Origin: an uncultured Lachnospiraceae bacterium
GTDB lineage: Bacteria > Bacillota > Clostridia > Lachnospirales > Lachnospiraceae
Length of the DNA: 53,760 bases
Assembly (NCBI GenBank): GCA_910588895.1
Contig: CAJUSS010000001.1
Location: forward strand, 32,586 to 86,345
Direction of reading: 5' to 3'
Shown here: in pieces, positions 1 to 9,295 of the stretch
How the letters are laid out: every line of letters begins with the position of its first letter
Position numbering within the stretch: position 1 is the stretch's first letter
The notes under the pieces: model-generated
What the model was told of the DNA's origin: nothing
Seen by the model: only the letters and a program-made list of their open reading frames with translations
The model's database searches: none
Program-made: the position numbers and the translations under genes

Positions 1-684
1 TTTGTTGGGAAGAGATTTAGCCCTTATCCATGGATTATGCTCACGCAGCGTCATCTCGCCTAAAGCCAATGGGTAATAGTCCGCGTCATATGCGGCGAAG
101 GCCTGCCCTGCCGCCCTTAAAGAAGCCTCGTCCGTAGGCAGATCGACGCCCACCTCGTCAAATGTAGTCTTATTCCAATAGAAGAGACGGCCTGTGATCG
201 CCACTGGCACTGCCATCAGCTTCCCGTCCACCTCGCACTGCGCAAGGGAATCCTCCGGGAACTGGCTTAAGTCCAGCACATCCTCATACTGGTGGAGATC
301 TGCAAAGTTCTTGCCGCCCTGGCTGTAGGACTCGATCCAGTTCCAGTTGACCTGGAGCACATCCGCGGCATTCCCGCCGATGATGTTCATGGACTGCTTC
401 TCCTCCCAGCCGGACCAGGCGCCGTACTCGGGCTCCACATGGATATCCGGATATTTTGCTTCAAAGGCTGCGATCGCCTTCTCTGTAGCTTCATGCCTGG
501 AATCACCGCCCCACCAGGAAAACCGCAGGGTGATCTTTCCGTCTGCAGAGTCGCCGGAACCTCCGTCGGCACTCTGACCGCCAGAGCCGCCGGAAGAGCT
601 TCCGCCCCCGCCGCATGCCGCTAAAGAAGCGGCCATGACTGCGACCAGCGCTAATGAAGTTACTTTTTTGATGTTCTTTTTCAT
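1..684 (-). CDS. ABC transporter sugar-binding lipoprotein (family 1), 3' end cut by window edge
   Basis: N-terminal 228 residues of an extracellular solute-binding protein of a carbohydrate ABC transporter. The start ATG at 684 follows a GGAAGGGAG ribosome site. Residues 1-21 form a lipoprotein signal (MKKNIKKV, hydrophobic core, lipobox LAAC), so the protein should be anchored by Cys to the outer face of the membrane. A Gly/Ser-rich linker follows, then the typical family start ITLRFSWWGG and the stretch EAKYPDI found in sugar-binding proteins. The frame is open to base 1, so the C-terminus and any permease genes lie outside the window. It faces the GH105 hydrolase gene across a shared control region, so uptake of uronic-acid oligosaccharides is a reasonable inference. 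The substrate itself is not visible in the sequence. Confidence 0.9.
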   Translation of the reverse strand, partial: MKKNIKKVTSLALVAVMAASLAACGGGGSSSGGSGGQSADGGSGDSADGKITLRFSWWGGDSRHEATEKAIAAFEAKYPDIHVEPEYGAWSGWEEKQSMNIIGGNAADVLQVNWNWIESYSQGGKNFADLHQYEDVLDLSQFPEDSLAQCEVDGKLMAVPVAITGRLFYWNKTTFDEVGVDLPTDEASLRAAGQAFAAYDADYYPLALGEMTLREHNPWIRAKSLPNK

Positions 685-760
685 AATGCTTCTCCCTTCC
701 TTGCCTGCACCCTTCGCCTTTCCCAGAAAAAGGTCCCCATGATCTCTCTTTCGATCAGAT

Positions 761-776
761 TTGCAAAGGTTTGCAA
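761..776. promoter_or_regulatory. TTGCAA direct repeat, candidate operator in the lipoprotein leader
   Basis: Two copies of TTGCAA, spaced by four bases, lie about 85 bases downstream of the predicted start point of the sugar-binding gene. TTGCAA is also half of the LacI-type site at 1017-1031. This is compatible with a sugar-responsive roadblock operator. No regulator gene is visible in the window, so the assignment is tentative. Confidence 0.35.
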
Positions 777-868
777 GTCGTTTTTAAAAATTATGCACAT
801 TTGCCTTTTGTAAGCCCTTACATTCGGGTGATCTTAAGCAAACCTGCATGTCTTTCCGCTGTAATCTT

Positions 869-897
869 ATCATACCATTGTGTCACATATCTGTCAA
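869..897 (-). promoter_or_regulatory. Sigma-A promoter of the sugar-binding lipoprotein gene
   Basis: On the minus strand a perfect -35 TTGACA (892-897) and a -10 TATGAT (869-874) are separated by exactly 17 bases. Transcription would begin near 862 and leave a leader of about 175 bases that carries the TTGCAA repeats at 761-776. Confidence 0.75.
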
Positions 898-1016
898 TTA
901 GTCATTTTATATATGTTTCGTTGCTTTTTTTGTCACTTATATCCAATTCCTTTCCCCTTGTTTTTGTGATAAGCTAGGCCTAGTACCGTGGCGCGGGATC
1001 TTTTTATCATTATCGC

Positions 1017-1031
1017 TTGCAAACGTTACCG
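1017..1031. promoter_or_regulatory. cre-like / LacI-family operator upstream of GH105
   Basis: The 15-base stretch TTGCAAACGTTACCG matches the CcpA catabolite-response consensus WTGNAANCGNWNNCW at all fixed positions except the last. It lies about 125 bases before the GH105 start. Binding by CcpA or a related LacI-family regulator is inferred from the motif alone. Confidence 0.5.
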
Positions 1032-1156
1032 ATCTGTCAGCTATCCAGTGCCGGATGCCGGCAGATGATGTCCCAGCCCGATATCGCAAAGCCTCAGCTG
1101 CCGCGGACCGCATAACCGATCTTTGATAGATCACAGAAAAGGGAGGATTAGAAGAA

Positions 1157-2284
1157 ATGGAGATCTTAGACCGATACATCCACCAGCTCCTTGAAAAGAG
1201 CACGCCACAGGCGCCCATATGGAATCTGGAAAAGATCCACGCCGGGAAGAAGGTATCCTGGAACTATATGGACGGCTGTATGATCAAAGCCATCATCGAG
1301 CTTTACCACATCACAAAAAATGAGCGCTATCTGCAGTTTGCCGATGACTTCATCGACTTTTTCGTAAACGAGGACGGCTCCATCCAATCCTACGATCCAA
1401 AGGATCACAACCTGGATAACGTGAATGCCGGAAAGACCTTGTTCGACTTATATGCCCTCACCGGGAAAGAAAAATACCGAAAAGCGATCGACACGGTCTA
1501 TAGCCAGCTAAAGACCCAGCCCCGGACCTCCGGCGGAAATTTCTGGCACAAACTGATCTATCCCGATCAGGTATGGCTGGACGGGCTCTACATGGCCCAG
1601 CCTTTCTATATGCAGTACGAAGTAACGTACAATGACTGTACGAACTGCAACGATATCTGCTCTCAGTTCGCAAACGTTTACGACCTGATGCGGGATACCA
1701 GGAACGGCCTGTATTATCATGCCTACGATGATTCCCGCCAGATGTTCTGGTGCGATAAGGTGACCGGTCTTTCCGATAATTTCTGGCTCAGGGCTCTGGG
1801 CTGGTACGCTATGGCCCTGATCGATACCATGGAGATCATGCCGGCAGACTTATCGGATAAGAAAGCCCGGTTAGACCAGATCTACAAAGAGCTGATCGAT
1901 TCCATGCTCCCCTATCAGGATGAGGAGAGCGGCATGTGGTATCAGGTGGTGAACCGGGGCGGGATCAAGCCCAACTATCTGGAGACCTCCGGCTCCGCGA
2001 TCTTCGCCTACGCCATCATGAAAAGCGTGCGCTTAGGATTCCTGGAGGAAAATTACTTCCCATATGGTGAAAAAGCTTTTAAGGGGATCTGCAGGAGATA
2101 CCTCTCCGAAGAGAACGGAGAGCTGCAGCTTGACGGCATCTGCCTGGTGGCCGGCCTCGGCAATCGAGAGCTGCGGGAAGGGACCTTTGACTACTACATG
2201 CGGGAGCCCATAGTAAAAAATGAGGCAAAGGGCGTGGCTCCTCTGATCTTGGCATACATCGAGACGATGCTCCAAAAGAAGTGA
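1157..2284 (+). CDS. Glycoside hydrolase family 105 (unsaturated rhamnogalacturonyl/glucuronyl hydrolase)
   Basis: A 375-residue protein, the normal length for GH88/GH105 enzymes such as YteR and YesR. These remove the 4,5-unsaturated uronic acid that polysaccharide lyases leave at the end of pectin or glycosaminoglycan fragments, by hydration of the double bond. It has no signal peptide, so it acts in the cytoplasm. Visible family motifs are VWLDGLYMAQPF with the likely catalytic Asp142 (YteR uses Asp143), FWLRALGWYAMAL near residue 213 and ETSGSAIFAYA near 279. The start ATG has GGGAGG about 10 bases upstream. It is alone on the plus strand, divergent from the sugar-binding lipoprotein gene and downstream of a cre-like site, which fits uptake followed by trimming. 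Whether the sugar is galacturonate- or glucuronate-based cannot be read from the sequence. Confidence 0.88.
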   Translation: MEILDRYIHQLLEKSTPQAPIWNLEKIHAGKKVSWNYMDGCMIKAIIELYHITKNERYLQFADDFIDFFVNEDGSIQSYDPKDHNLDNVNAGKTLFDLYALTGKEKYRKAIDTVYSQLKTQPRTSGGNFWHKLIYPDQVWLDGLYMAQPFYMQYEVTYNDCTNCNDICSQFANVYDLMRDTRNGLYYHAYDDSRQMFWCDKVTGLSDNFWLRALGWYAMALIDTMEIMPADLSDKKARLDQIYKELIDSMLPYQDEESGMWYQVVNRGGIKPNYLETSGSAIFAYAIMKSVRLGFLEENYFPYGEKAFKGICRRYLSEENGELQLDGICLVAGLGNRELREGTFDYYMREPIVKNEAKGVAPLILAYIETMLQKK

Positions 2285-2350
2285 CTTTACGCGGACCGGT
2301 CAAGGGATCCGCTTGCGCAGAGAGCCTTCCCGGCCCAAAAGGAAAGAGGT

Positions 2351-2396
2351 TGCCGCAAAACGCTGCCTGTATCGGCGGCTGTCTTGCGGCAGCCCC
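2351..2396. terminator. Inverted repeat between convergent GH105 and xerD
   Basis: TTGCCGCAA and TTGCGGCA form the outer arms of a GC-rich inverted repeat in the 134-base gap between the two convergent genes. There is no clear T-run, so it is only a weak candidate for a bidirectional terminator. Confidence 0.25.
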
Positions 2397-2418
2397 TTTG
2401 CGGCATACCGCCCCTTCC

Positions 2419-3294
2419 TCATCGGTCCTCTTCCTGGCCAGCCGCGTTTTTTTCAATGTAGCAGGCCGTATACATCTGTGTAGTGGTCGGATCGGAATGG
2501 CCCATGATCCGCTGTACAGCACGGATATCCGCTCCGTTCCGCAGGAGATGGGCTGCAAGGGCGTGGCGCAGGCTGTGGGGCGTGATATCTCCCTGTATCC
2601 CTGCTTTCTCCCCATAAAATTTGATGATCTTCCAAAATCCCTGCCGGCTCATGGGCTGTCCGCTGCAGTTGGTGAACAGCCAGGATGTGTCGCCGCCCTT
2701 CAGCAGGGTATCTCGACTCTCCTCCAGATATACGGCCAGCGCTTTTTTCGCGTTCTTCCCAAAGGGGATCATCCGGGTCCGCTTCCCGTCCCGGCAGGTG
2801 ATGAAGCCGATGGACATATCTAAGTCCGCCATCTCCAGATGGACCAGCTCGGAGACCCGTATACCAGTGGCATATAAAAGCTCCAGCATAGCTTTGTCCC
2901 GGACCTCCTTCGCGTTCCTCCCGGAAGGCTGAGCCAGCAAAGCATCGATCTCCTCTACTGTGAGGATCCTGGGGATCTTCTTTTGGATCTTCGGCGCTTT
3001 TAGAAGCTCTGCCGGATCCTGTTTGATGATCCCGGCGCCAGCCTCATAGTGAAAAAAGGCTTTCATCGTGGCCAGCATACGGGAGATCGTGGTCGTGGCT
3101 TTTCCCTCCTTTTCCAGGTAGAGCAGATACAGATCCAGGCTGGTCCTGGTCACCTTGTCCGTTCGCTCGATCCCTTGCTCCTTTAGATACATACACATCT
3201 GCAAAAGATCCCTTCGGTAGGAGATCCGCGTATTTTCCGATGCTTTCTTTATCTCTTTTAAGTAGTCTATAAAACTTTCTATATCCTCTAACAT
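2419..3294 (-). CDS. xerD: Tyrosine site-specific recombinase XerD
   Basis: A 291-residue XerC/XerD recombinase, which resolves chromosome dimers at dif sites in the cytoplasm. The N-terminal SAM-like core-binding domain covers about residues 1-90 (ENTRISYRRDL) and the catalytic domain about 108-280. The full catalytic set is present: Arg146 in ATGIRVSEL, Lys171 in CRDGKRTRM, His240 and Arg243 in PHSLRHALAAHLL, His266 in GHSDPTTTQ and nucleophile Tyr275. The C-terminus after the nucleophile (YTACYIEKN) departs from the usual YTHV and is otherwise ordinary. It lies 80 bases downstream of spoIIM. The order nudF-spoIIM-xerD echoes the B. subtilis region, where nudF, spoIIM and ripX (xerD) lie close together, and this supports the chromosomal xerD assignment over a mobile-element integrase. 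Confidence 0.88.
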   Translation of the reverse strand: MLEDIESFIDYLKEIKKASENTRISYRRDLLQMCMYLKEQGIERTDKVTRTSLDLYLLYLEKEGKATTTISRMLATMKAFFHYEAGAGIIKQDPAELLKAPKIQKKIPRILTVEEIDALLAQPSGRNAKEVRDKAMLELLYATGIRVSELVHLEMADLDMSIGFITCRDGKRTRMIPFGKNAKKALAVYLEESRDTLLKGGDTSWLFTNCSGQPMSRQGFWKIIKFYGEKAGIQGDITPHSLRHALAAHLLRNGADIRAVQRIMGHSDPTTTQMYTACYIEKNAAGQEEDR

Positions 3295-3373
3295 GATCCT
3301 ATCCTCATCTATGATCGTGATATATCGTTCTTCCCGGTTTCATCCTTCATAGGGACAAGGCCTCGAAAGGCCG

Positions 3374-3982
3374 CTATAACAAATTTAAAAAAAAGGGATT
3401 CGCAAATGCCTCCGCACCGGCTCCGATGCAGAGCAGGCCAAATGCCAGCAACGCCGGGAACAGCCTGATCCGCACCGGCTGTCTGAACCCCAGCCAGATA
3501 AAGAGATACCATGCCGGCAGGTAACACAGCCACTGCGGAAAGCAGGATAAGAAAAAACGCGGGAGGCCTAAGAGCCCCCATCCTGCGGTATAGCAGACGA
3601 TGACCCATCCCATTGAAAAGCCCATATATCCTGCTATCCCCCAAAAACAGGGCACGGCACAGACGGTCAGCCCCAAAAGCCATCCTACAGCCCCTTCCCA
3701 CAGCCGCTGCCGACAGATATACCAAAACTTTTCCCGATCCCCCGCCTGTCGGCGCCATGGGCGGTCCGACATCCCCCTTCTTTCGAGCTCCTGGAGGATC
3801 TTTCCGGTGCCTGTGCCTGCCCCCGTGCTCCCTGTCTGCCCCATCCCGTTCTGTCCCATCCCATATGCAGGCGCTTTATCCGCCCCCATGTTCCCGACCA
3901 GTGTCCCAAGGAGGATCCCGGCCAAAAAACAGAACAGGAGGATCTTTTTGCCGTCAATGGACAGACGGACTCCTTTTTTCAT
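3374..3982 (-). CDS. spoIIM: Stage II sporulation protein M (SpoIIM)
   Basis: A 202-residue membrane protein close to the usual SpoIIM length (about 214). With SpoIID and SpoIIP it forms the peptidoglycan-degrading machine that drives engulfment of the forespore. Hydrophobic segments are visible at about residues 14-30, 95-115, 120-140, 150-168 and 175-195, separated by a glycine/methionine-rich loop at about 40-60 that looks poorly conserved. The start ATG follows a strong AGGAGG. Identity rests on topology, size and the position between nudF and xerD, because SpoIIM sequences are weakly conserved. Confidence 0.75.
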   Translation of the reverse strand: MKKGVRLSIDGKKILLFCFLAGILLGTLVGNMGADKAPAYGMGQNGMGQTGSTGAGTGTGKILQELERRGMSDRPWRRQAGDREKFWYICRQRLWEGAVGWLLGLTVCAVPCFWGIAGYMGFSMGWVIVCYTAGWGLLGLPRFFLSCFPQWLCYLPAWYLFIWLGFRQPVRIRLFPALLAFGLLCIGAGAEAFANPFFLNLL

Positions 3983-4042
3983 AAAAATACCTCCTGCGAT
4001 CTTATCCTCTTATGGATAATCCTATGCAGGAGGTCCTACCTG

Positions 4043-4591
4043 TCATGAACGATACTTGCAGGCATAGGCGGTGATCGCGGCGATCGTCTTGGCATCGGTG
4101 ATCTTGCCCGCAAAGATCAGCTCCTTCAGCGCATCCAGATCCCAGCACTCTACCTGGATATCCTCATCCTCGTCCAGATGCTGGTGGGAGGGCTTCAGAT
4201 CCCGTGCCACATAGATATCGATATGCTCATCGCAGAACGCAACCGTTGTGTTCACGCTGATCAGAAATTCCATGTTCTCTGTCTTAAAACCGGTCTCTTC
4301 CTCCAGCTCCCTTGTTGCACACTCTAAGGTAGGCTCCCCCGGCTCATCCAGCTTCCCTGCCGGGATCTCCAAAGTAAAACGGTCCAGGGCATTCCTGTAC
4401 TGTCTCACCATCAAGATCTTCCCGTCATCCGTGACCGGAAGGACGGCTGCGGCCCCGTCGTGGTGGATAAAGTCCCACCTGCACTCATGGCCGTTGGCGA
4501 TCACCTTGTCCTCGTAGATCTTCAAGATCGTTCCCTGATAGCGCAATTCCCTCCCTAAACGAACGACCGGGGGGTTCTTCTTCTCTTCCAT
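4043..4591 (-). CDS. nudF: Nudix hydrolase, ADP-ribose pyrophosphatase
   Basis: A 182-residue Nudix enzyme that hydrolyses ADP-ribose (and related sugars) to AMP and ribose 5-phosphate. The Nudix box is clear around residue 90: AGKLDEPGE followed by RELEEETGF, which carries the metal-binding glutamates. The spacing is G-x6-E instead of G-x5-E, one residue longer than the textbook box. MVRQYR before the box is typical of ADP-ribose pyrophosphatases. An ATG nine codons upstream is open, but the ATG at 4591 has GGAGG five to six bases before it and gives the usual family start. It precedes spoIIM in the same direction. Confidence 0.85.
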   Translation of the reverse strand: MEEKKNPPVVRLGRELRYQGTILKIYEDKVIANGHECRWDFIHHDGAAAVLPVTDDGKILMVRQYRNALDRFTLEIPAGKLDEPGEPTLECATRELEEETGFKTENMEFLISVNTTVAFCDEHIDIYVARDLKPSHQHLDEDEDIQVECWDLDALKELIFAGKITDAKTIAAITAYACKYRS

Positions 4592-4640
4592 ATCGATCCT
4601 CCATTTTATCAAAAGCATATAGTTTTACAAACGCCATATA

Positions 4641-5438
4641 TCAGATACTCCTGCATCTCTCAAAGCAGGCATCCGTTGCCTTCATCAGGGCGTTCCGGAA
4701 GCCCCATTGTTCCAATGCGCCTACAGCGGCGATCGTGGTGCCGCCCGGCGAGCAGACCATATCCTTTAGCGCACCAGGGTGCATGCCTGTCTCTAAGACC
4801 ATCCTCGCGCTGCCCGCCACCGTCTGCGCGACCATCTGGTAGGCTTTATCTCTGGGCAGCCCACATCTCACCGCACTGTCTGCCAGAGCCTCGATCATCA
4901 TATAAACATATGCCGGGGAACTGCCGCTGGCGCATACGACCGCGTCCATCAGCCTCTCCTCCACGACCTCCATCTTACCAAAGGAGGTAAAGAACCTATG
5001 GAGGACCTCTTTCTCCTCCTGGGTGAACAAGGAGGCATCATAGCAGACACCGGTCATGCCCTCTCCAAGCAGCGCAGGTGTGTTGGGCATGGCCCGGACG
5101 ATCCTACGGTCCTGCCCCAATGCTCGTTTCAGATCCTCTATCGACTTTCCCGGGGCGATCGAGATGATCACCTGCTCCGGCCTGGTCACAGGGCGGATCT
5201 CTTCTAAGACGGTCTGGTAATACTGCGGCTTCACTGCCAGCACCAAGTATCCGGCCCGTTTTGCGCACTCCCTGCCAGACGCTGCCGCCCGCACGCCGGT
5301 CTCCTCCTCGATCTTCTCACTGCGCATTCGATCTACGTCGGCAAAAAGGAGATCATCCGACCCAAAGCCATGGCGCAAAAGCCCCTTCATGATCGCGCTC
5401 CCCATATTTCCCATACCGATAAATCCGATCTTTTCCAT
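4641..5438 (-). CDS. proC: Pyrroline-5-carboxylate reductase
   Basis: A 265-residue ProC, which makes the last step of proline synthesis by NAD(P)H-dependent reduction of 1-pyrroline-5-carboxylate. The N-terminal Rossmann motif is GFIGMGNMGSAI (residues 5-16). VKPQYY and the region VVCASGSSPAYVYMMIEALAD follow, and the C-terminal signature is VCSPGGTTIAAVGALE. The reading frame is open 24 codons further upstream, but the ATG at 5438 has GAGGAG at the right distance and begins right before the dinucleotide fold. It lies 61 bases after rny and probably shares its transcript. Confidence 0.93.
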   Translation of the reverse strand: MEKIGFIGMGNMGSAIMKGLLRHGFGSDDLLFADVDRMRSEKIEEETGVRAAASGRECAKRAGYLVLAVKPQYYQTVLEEIRPVTRPEQVIISIAPGKSIEDLKRALGQDRRIVRAMPNTPALLGEGMTGVCYDASLFTQEEKEVLHRFFTSFGKMEVVEERLMDAVVCASGSSPAYVYMMIEALADSAVRCGLPRDKAYQMVAQTVAGSARMVLETGMHPGALKDMVCSPGGTTIAAVGALEQWGFRNALMKATDACFERCRSI

Positions 5439-5499
5439 GCTGCTCTCCTCGCAAAAAGGAGCTTTATGAACGACAGCCCATAAAACTCCTTTAATTTTC

Positions 5500-7047
5500 T
5501 TATTTAGCAAAATCCGTGACCCGTGATTCGCGGATCACATTAACTTTGATCTGTCCTGGATACTCAAGCTCATTCTCGATCCGTTTCGAGATATCCCGCG
5601 CCAGCAAGACCATATCGTCATCACCGATCTGCTCCGGGATGACCATGATGCGGACCTCACGTCCCGCCTGAATGGCAAAAGATTTATCGACTCCCTTATA
5701 GGAATTCGCTATATCCTCTAACTGCTTCAATCTGTTTGTGTATGTCTCCAGGGTCTCTCTCCTCGCCCCTGGTCGGGCAGCAGAGATCGTATCCGCCGCC
5801 TGCACGATACAAGCGATCAGGCTCTGGGGCTCTGCATCGCCGTGATGTGCTTCCACTGCGTTCAGCACTGTGGCGGATTCCTTATACTTCCGGCACAGAT
5901 CCACACCCAGCTGCACATGTGTCCCCTCTTGCTCGTGGTCCACTGATTTACCGATATCATGTAATAAGCCGGCCCGCTTTGCCACACGCACGTCCAACCC
6001 CATCTCGGAAGCTAACAGCCCCGAAAGCTGCGCCACTTCGATCGAGTGCTTCAATGCGTTCTGTCCATAACTGGTCCTGAACTTCATCTTGCCCAAAAGC
6101 TTTACCATCTCGGGGTGGATGCCATGGACACCGACTTCCAGAGTAGCGGCCTCGCCCTCTTCACGCATCATGGCCTCCACTTCCTTCTGGGCCTTTTCCA
6201 CCATCTCTTCGATCCTGGCCGGATGGATACGTCCATCCACGATCAATCTCTCCAATGCGATCCTCGCCACTTCCCGGCGTATCGGATCGAACCCTGAAAG
6301 GACCACCGCCTCCGGCGTATCGTCGATGATCAGCTCTACACCTGTCATAGTCTCTAATGTACGGATATTACGGCCTTCCCGCCCGATGATCCGACCCTTC
6401 ATCTCATCGTTGGGGAGCTGTACCACAGAGACCGTGGTCTCGGCAACATGGTCGGCCGCACACCGCTGGATGGCGGTCACGATGCAGTCCCTGGCCTTCC
6501 GGTCTGCTTCTTCTCTGGCTCTGTTCTCCAGTTCCTTCACTAATTTTGCAGTATCGTGTTTAACATCGTCTTCAACAGATCTTAAAAGGAATTCTTTTGC
6601 CTGTTCGGAGGTCAGTCCTGAGATCTTCTCCAGTTCCTGTATCCCCTTATCATAAAGTGCATCTACCTCCGCACTCCGCTTGTTCAGGGCATCCTCTCTT
6701 TGCTGTAGACCCGATTCCCTCTTTTCAAGGGCATCTGCTTTCTTTTCTACATTTTCTTCTTTGCTCAATACACGCCGCTCATAGCGTTGGAGCTCCGCTC
6801 TTCTTTCCTTGGTCTCTTTGTCCAGCTCATTCTTCGTCTTTAAAGACTCTTCTTTCGCTTCCAGGAGAGCTTCGCGCTTCTTTGTCTCTGCTACCTTTAA
6901 CGCCTCATCTATTATTTCTCTGGACCGCTCTTCCGCAGAACCGACCTTGCTTTCATAGGTCTTCTTGTGGTATGCGATAGCCGCGATCCAGGTAATAGGA
7001 GCAACGATGACCATGGTGATGGTCACTGCAACTACTATCGGTGACAC
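5500..7047 (-). CDS. rny: Ribonuclease Y
   Basis: A 515-residue membrane-anchored endoribonuclease that starts mRNA decay in Gram-positive bacteria. One N-terminal membrane helix (about residues 4-25) is followed by a long charged coiled coil (about 35-190), a KH RNA-binding domain with [12 protein letters not shown], and an HD metal-dependent catalytic domain with [12 protein letters not shown]. Length and order are those of B. subtilis RNase Y. The start codon is GTG at 7047, preceded by AAGGAGG with a seven-base spacer. spoVS, which often follows rny in Firmicutes, is not here; proC follows instead. Confidence 0.96.
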   Translation of the reverse strand: MSPIVVAVTITMVIVAPITWIAAIAYHKKTYESKVGSAEERSREIIDEALKVAETKKREALLEAKEESLKTKNELDKETKERRAELQRYERRVLSKEENVEKKADALEKRESGLQQREDALNKRSAEVDALYDKGIQELEKISGLTSEQAKEFLLRSVEDDVKHDTAKLVKELENRAREEADRKARDCIVTAIQRCAADHVAETTVSVVQLPNDEMKGRIIGREGRNIRTLETMTGVELIIDDTPEAVVLSGFDPIRREVARIALERLIVDGRIHPARIEEMVEKAQKEVEAMMREEGEAATLEVGVHGIHPEMVKLLGKMKFRTSYGQNALKHSIEVAQLSGLLASEMGLDVRVAKRAGLLHDIGKSVDHEQEGTHVQLGVDLCRKYKESATVLNAVEAHHGDAEPQSLIACIVQAADTISAARPGARRETLETYTNRLKQLEDIANSYKGVDKSFAIQAGREVRIMVIPEQIGDDDMVLLARDISKRIENELEYPGQIKVNVIRESRVTDFAK

Positions 7048-7088
7048 AGGAGCACCTCCTTATTTAATTTTCATTGTACGAATACAAC

Positions 7089-7123
7089 ATTATAAGTTTA
7101 AACGTTTTTCGGTATTATGTCAA
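7089..7123 (-). promoter_or_regulatory. Promoter of rny
   Basis: Minus-strand TTGACA at 7118-7123 lies 17 bases from a weak -10 TAAACT (7095-7100) and 23 bases from a perfect TATAAT (7089-7094). One of these two hexamers probably serves as -10. The site is in the 152-base gap between recX and rny, so rny has its own transcription start. Confidence 0.5.
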
Positions 7124-7199
7124 GTATATTCGGGTGTTTTTCGTTCTATTCGGACAATTTAAACAATTTAAGGAGATATTTCTGCGTTTTCTGATAAGA

Positions 7200-7814
7200 T
7201 CAGTCAAAAAAAGCGCTTGGACAGCCTAAAACTTCCGTGATGATAGCATAGGGATAGCCCTTTCTGGCCAGCATACCGGCTAATCTGGAGTACTGCTTAC
7301 CATCCAGCGCATCGCCAGGATGAAAGCCCTTCTTCTCCAAAAGCAGCCGCACCTGCTCCTTTTCATCCACCGGATACGCCTCTAAAAGCTCTTCCACCAG
7401 CTCCTTTGCAAAGCCCTTCTTCTGCATCTCCGTGCGCAGCTGCCTCTGACTCTTTTTCCCGCGCCTGTACTCTACATAACGCAGTCCATAGGCTCTGTCG
7501 TCGATATAGTGATAGTGCTCCGCCCGAGTGACCGCTTCCCGTATCGCCTCTTTTGGATAACCTTCCCTATGCAGCAGCTCCCGCAGTTCCTTTTCCGTCT
7601 TATCTGAGACCTGGAGGGCCCGCAAGGTCCTCTCCCATGCCCTTGGTCTTAACACGGTCTCTACCAGGAGGCGGTAGCTCTCCTCTGACAGCTCACGGCC
7701 TTCCTCTATATGGAACTGCCGCAGATCTGCCGGATAAAGGACCAGCGCGGTCTCCTGGTCCAGCAGGACGCGGCTCCTCCGCTTATCGAGATACAGGATA
7801 GAGGTGACCATCAT
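7200..7814 (-). CDS. recX: Regulatory protein RecX
   Basis: A 204-residue RecX, a small all-helical protein that binds the RecA filament and limits recombination. Three-helix repeats are recognisable: [35 protein letters not shown] and [18 protein letters not shown]. Its ATG at 7814 overlaps the recA stop codon by four bases (ATGA), so the two are translationally coupled and should share the LexA-controlled promoter. Confidence 0.9.
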   Translation of the reverse strand: MMVTSILYLDKRRSRVLLDQETALVLYPADLRQFHIEEGRELSEESYRLLVETVLRPRAWERTLRALQVSDKTEKELRELLHREGYPKEAIREAVTRAEHYHYIDDRAYGLRYVEYRRGKKSQRQLRTEMQKKGFAKELVEELLEAYPVDEKEQVRLLLEKKGFHPGDALDGKQYSRLAGMLARKGYPYAIITEVLGCPSAFFD

Positions 7815-8962
7815 AACAGCAGCTCAGTCTCGCCATCGGCATTGACCGCAGTCTTGCGCCTGCGCTTCTTCTCGCCGGCCTCCGCCGCTCCTGAGCTATC
7901 CGGCCCGTCCCCTCCATCTGGTCCGGCTCCGGCTTTTATCTTGGCCGGATCCGGATCCGCCTCTTCCGGCAGGAGGCCATATCGGATCCGCACCTTCTTT
8001 TCCACCTCATCCCGGATCTCCTGATGCTCCCGCAGATAGAGCTTCGCGTTCTCCCGGCCCTGACCGATCTTCGCACCCTTATAGGCATACCAGGCCCCGC
8101 TCTTCTCGATGATGCTCTCCTTGGCCGCCAGATCCAGGATATCGCCGTCCGTGGAGATCCCCTGGCCGAACATGATGTCGAACTCGGCTTCTTTAAACGG
8201 CGGTGCGATCTTGTTCTTTACCACCTTGACCCGGACATGATTCCCGATGACCTCGCCGCCCTGCTTGATCGACTCCACACGGCGCACCTCCAAGCGAACG
8301 GAAGAGTAGAACTTCAGCGCACGTCCGCCTGTAGTCGTCTCCGGGTTCCCGAACATGACGCCCACCTTTTCCCGGAGCTGGTTGATGAAGATCACGATAC
8401 AGTTATATTTGCTGATGATCGCAGTCAGCTTCCGCAGGGCCTGGGACATGAGCCGGGCCTGCAGCCCCACATGGGAATCCCCCATATCGCCGTCGATCTC
8501 CGCCTTAGGGACCAGAGCAGCCACCGAATCCACGATGATGATATCCACTGCACCGGACCGGACCATGGTCTCCGTGATCTCCAGCGCCTGTTCACCGTTA
8601 TCCGGCTGGGATATGTACAGCTCATCGATATCCACACCGATGTTCTTCGCATATACCGGATCCAAGGCATGCTCTGCATCGATAAATCCGGCGATCCCGC
8701 CTCTTTTCTGGACTTCCGCCACCATATGCAGGGCCACAGTGGTCTTACCGCCGGATTCCGGACCGTAGATCTCCACGACCCTCCCCTTGGGCACACCGCC
8801 CAGCCCCAGCGCGATATCTAAGCTCAGCGAGCCGGTGGGCACGGTCTCGATGTTCATATTTGCGTTCGCCGCTCCCAGTTTCATCACAGAGCCCTTGCCG
8901 TATGCTTTTTCGATCTGAGTGATCGCCGCGTCCAATGCTTTTGCTCTATCGTCCTTCTCCAT
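7811..8962 (-). CDS. recA: Recombinase RecA
   Basis: A 383-residue RecA, the ATP-dependent strand-exchange protein and LexA co-protease. The Walker A motif GPESGGKT is at residues 67-74, the Walker B region is [12 protein letters not shown], and the loop motif [22 protein letters not shown] is intact. The C-terminal tail after about residue 330 is longer than usual (family about 350) and is Gly/Asp/Lys/Arg-rich. The ATG at 8962 is chosen because it has AGGAGG and starts at the family position; the frame is open 23 codons further. It carries a perfect SOS box just upstream. Confidence 0.98.
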   Translation of the reverse strand: MEKDDRAKALDAAITQIEKAYGKGSVMKLGAANANMNIETVPTGSLSLDIALGLGGVPKGRVVEIYGPESGGKTTVALHMVAEVQKRGGIAGFIDAEHALDPVYAKNIGVDIDELYISQPDNGEQALEITETMVRSGAVDIIIVDSVAALVPKAEIDGDMGDSHVGLQARLMSQALRKLTAIISKYNCIVIFINQLREKVGVMFGNPETTTGGRALKFYSSVRLEVRRVESIKQGGEVIGNHVRVKVVKNKIAPPFKEAEFDIMFGQGISTDGDILDLAAKESIIEKSGAWYAYKGAKIGQGRENAKLYLREHQEIRDEVEKKVRIRYGLLPEEADPDPAKIKAGAGPDGGDGPDSSGAAEAGEKKRRRKTAVNADGETELLL

Positions 8963-8981
8963 CGTCGTCCTCCTTTTTAAG

Positions 8982-8995
8982 CGAACACCTGTTCG
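8982..8995. promoter_or_regulatory. LexA/DinR SOS box of recA
   Basis: CGAACACCTGTTCG is a palindrome of the Gram-positive SOS consensus CGAACN4GTTCG with no mismatch in the two arms. It lies between the recA -10 (9003-9008) and the ribosome site, where repressor would block transcription. Confidence 0.93.
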
Positions 8996-9002
8996 CTCTT
9001 TG

Positions 9003-9031
9003 ATGATAACATATGATAGGCGAGATGTCAA
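9003..9031 (-). promoter_or_regulatory. Sigma-A promoter of recA
   Basis: Minus-strand -35 TTGACA (9026-9031) and -10 TATCAT (9003-9008) with a 17-base spacer. The SOS box starts seven bases downstream of the -10. Confidence 0.85.
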
Positions 9032-9177
9032 ACTGTTATTTTGCGGGCGGAGCAGAACACAACCTACATCTCAGCACTATGATGATAGCATATCACATCT
9101 TCCAAAATAAGGCAATACGTATCCCCATTTTTTTACACATATTGAACGCCTGCGGACAGACCCTCTTCTACCCAAAC

Positions 9178-9232
9178 AAAAAAGCGCCCCGCTCCGTCGT
9201 CCCTCCAGACCGGTCCCGACAGCGCAGCGCCC
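9178..9232 (-). terminator. Rho-independent terminator after yuiD
   Basis: On the minus strand a GC-rich imperfect hairpin (arms GCGCTGCGCTGTCG and CGACGGAGCGGGGCGC) is followed by six T. It ends the glgA-HD-yuiD transcript in the 333-base gap before recA. The rest of that gap holds the recA promoter and SOS box; nothing else was seen. Confidence 0.75.
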
Positions 9233-9295
9233 TTTTCCTGCCGCCGCTCACAGGCGCCGGCAGTTCCTGCTCTCATTTTCTGATCTTCGGAGATG

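Noticed and set aside
2281..2823. Plus-strand open frame of 180 codons overlapping xerD
   Set aside because: It is antisense to xerD, has proline/glycine-rich composition and no ribosome site; xerD carries all catalytic residues.
2419..3294. The tyrosine recombinase as an integrase of a mobile element
   Set aside because: Length, catalytic spacing and the nudF-spoIIM-xerD order match the chromosomal XerD; no att repeats or element genes are next to it.
4043..4591. Nudix box with one extra residue as a broken enzyme
   Set aside because: The REx2EExGF core and the glutamates are intact; loop-length variation of one residue is tolerated.
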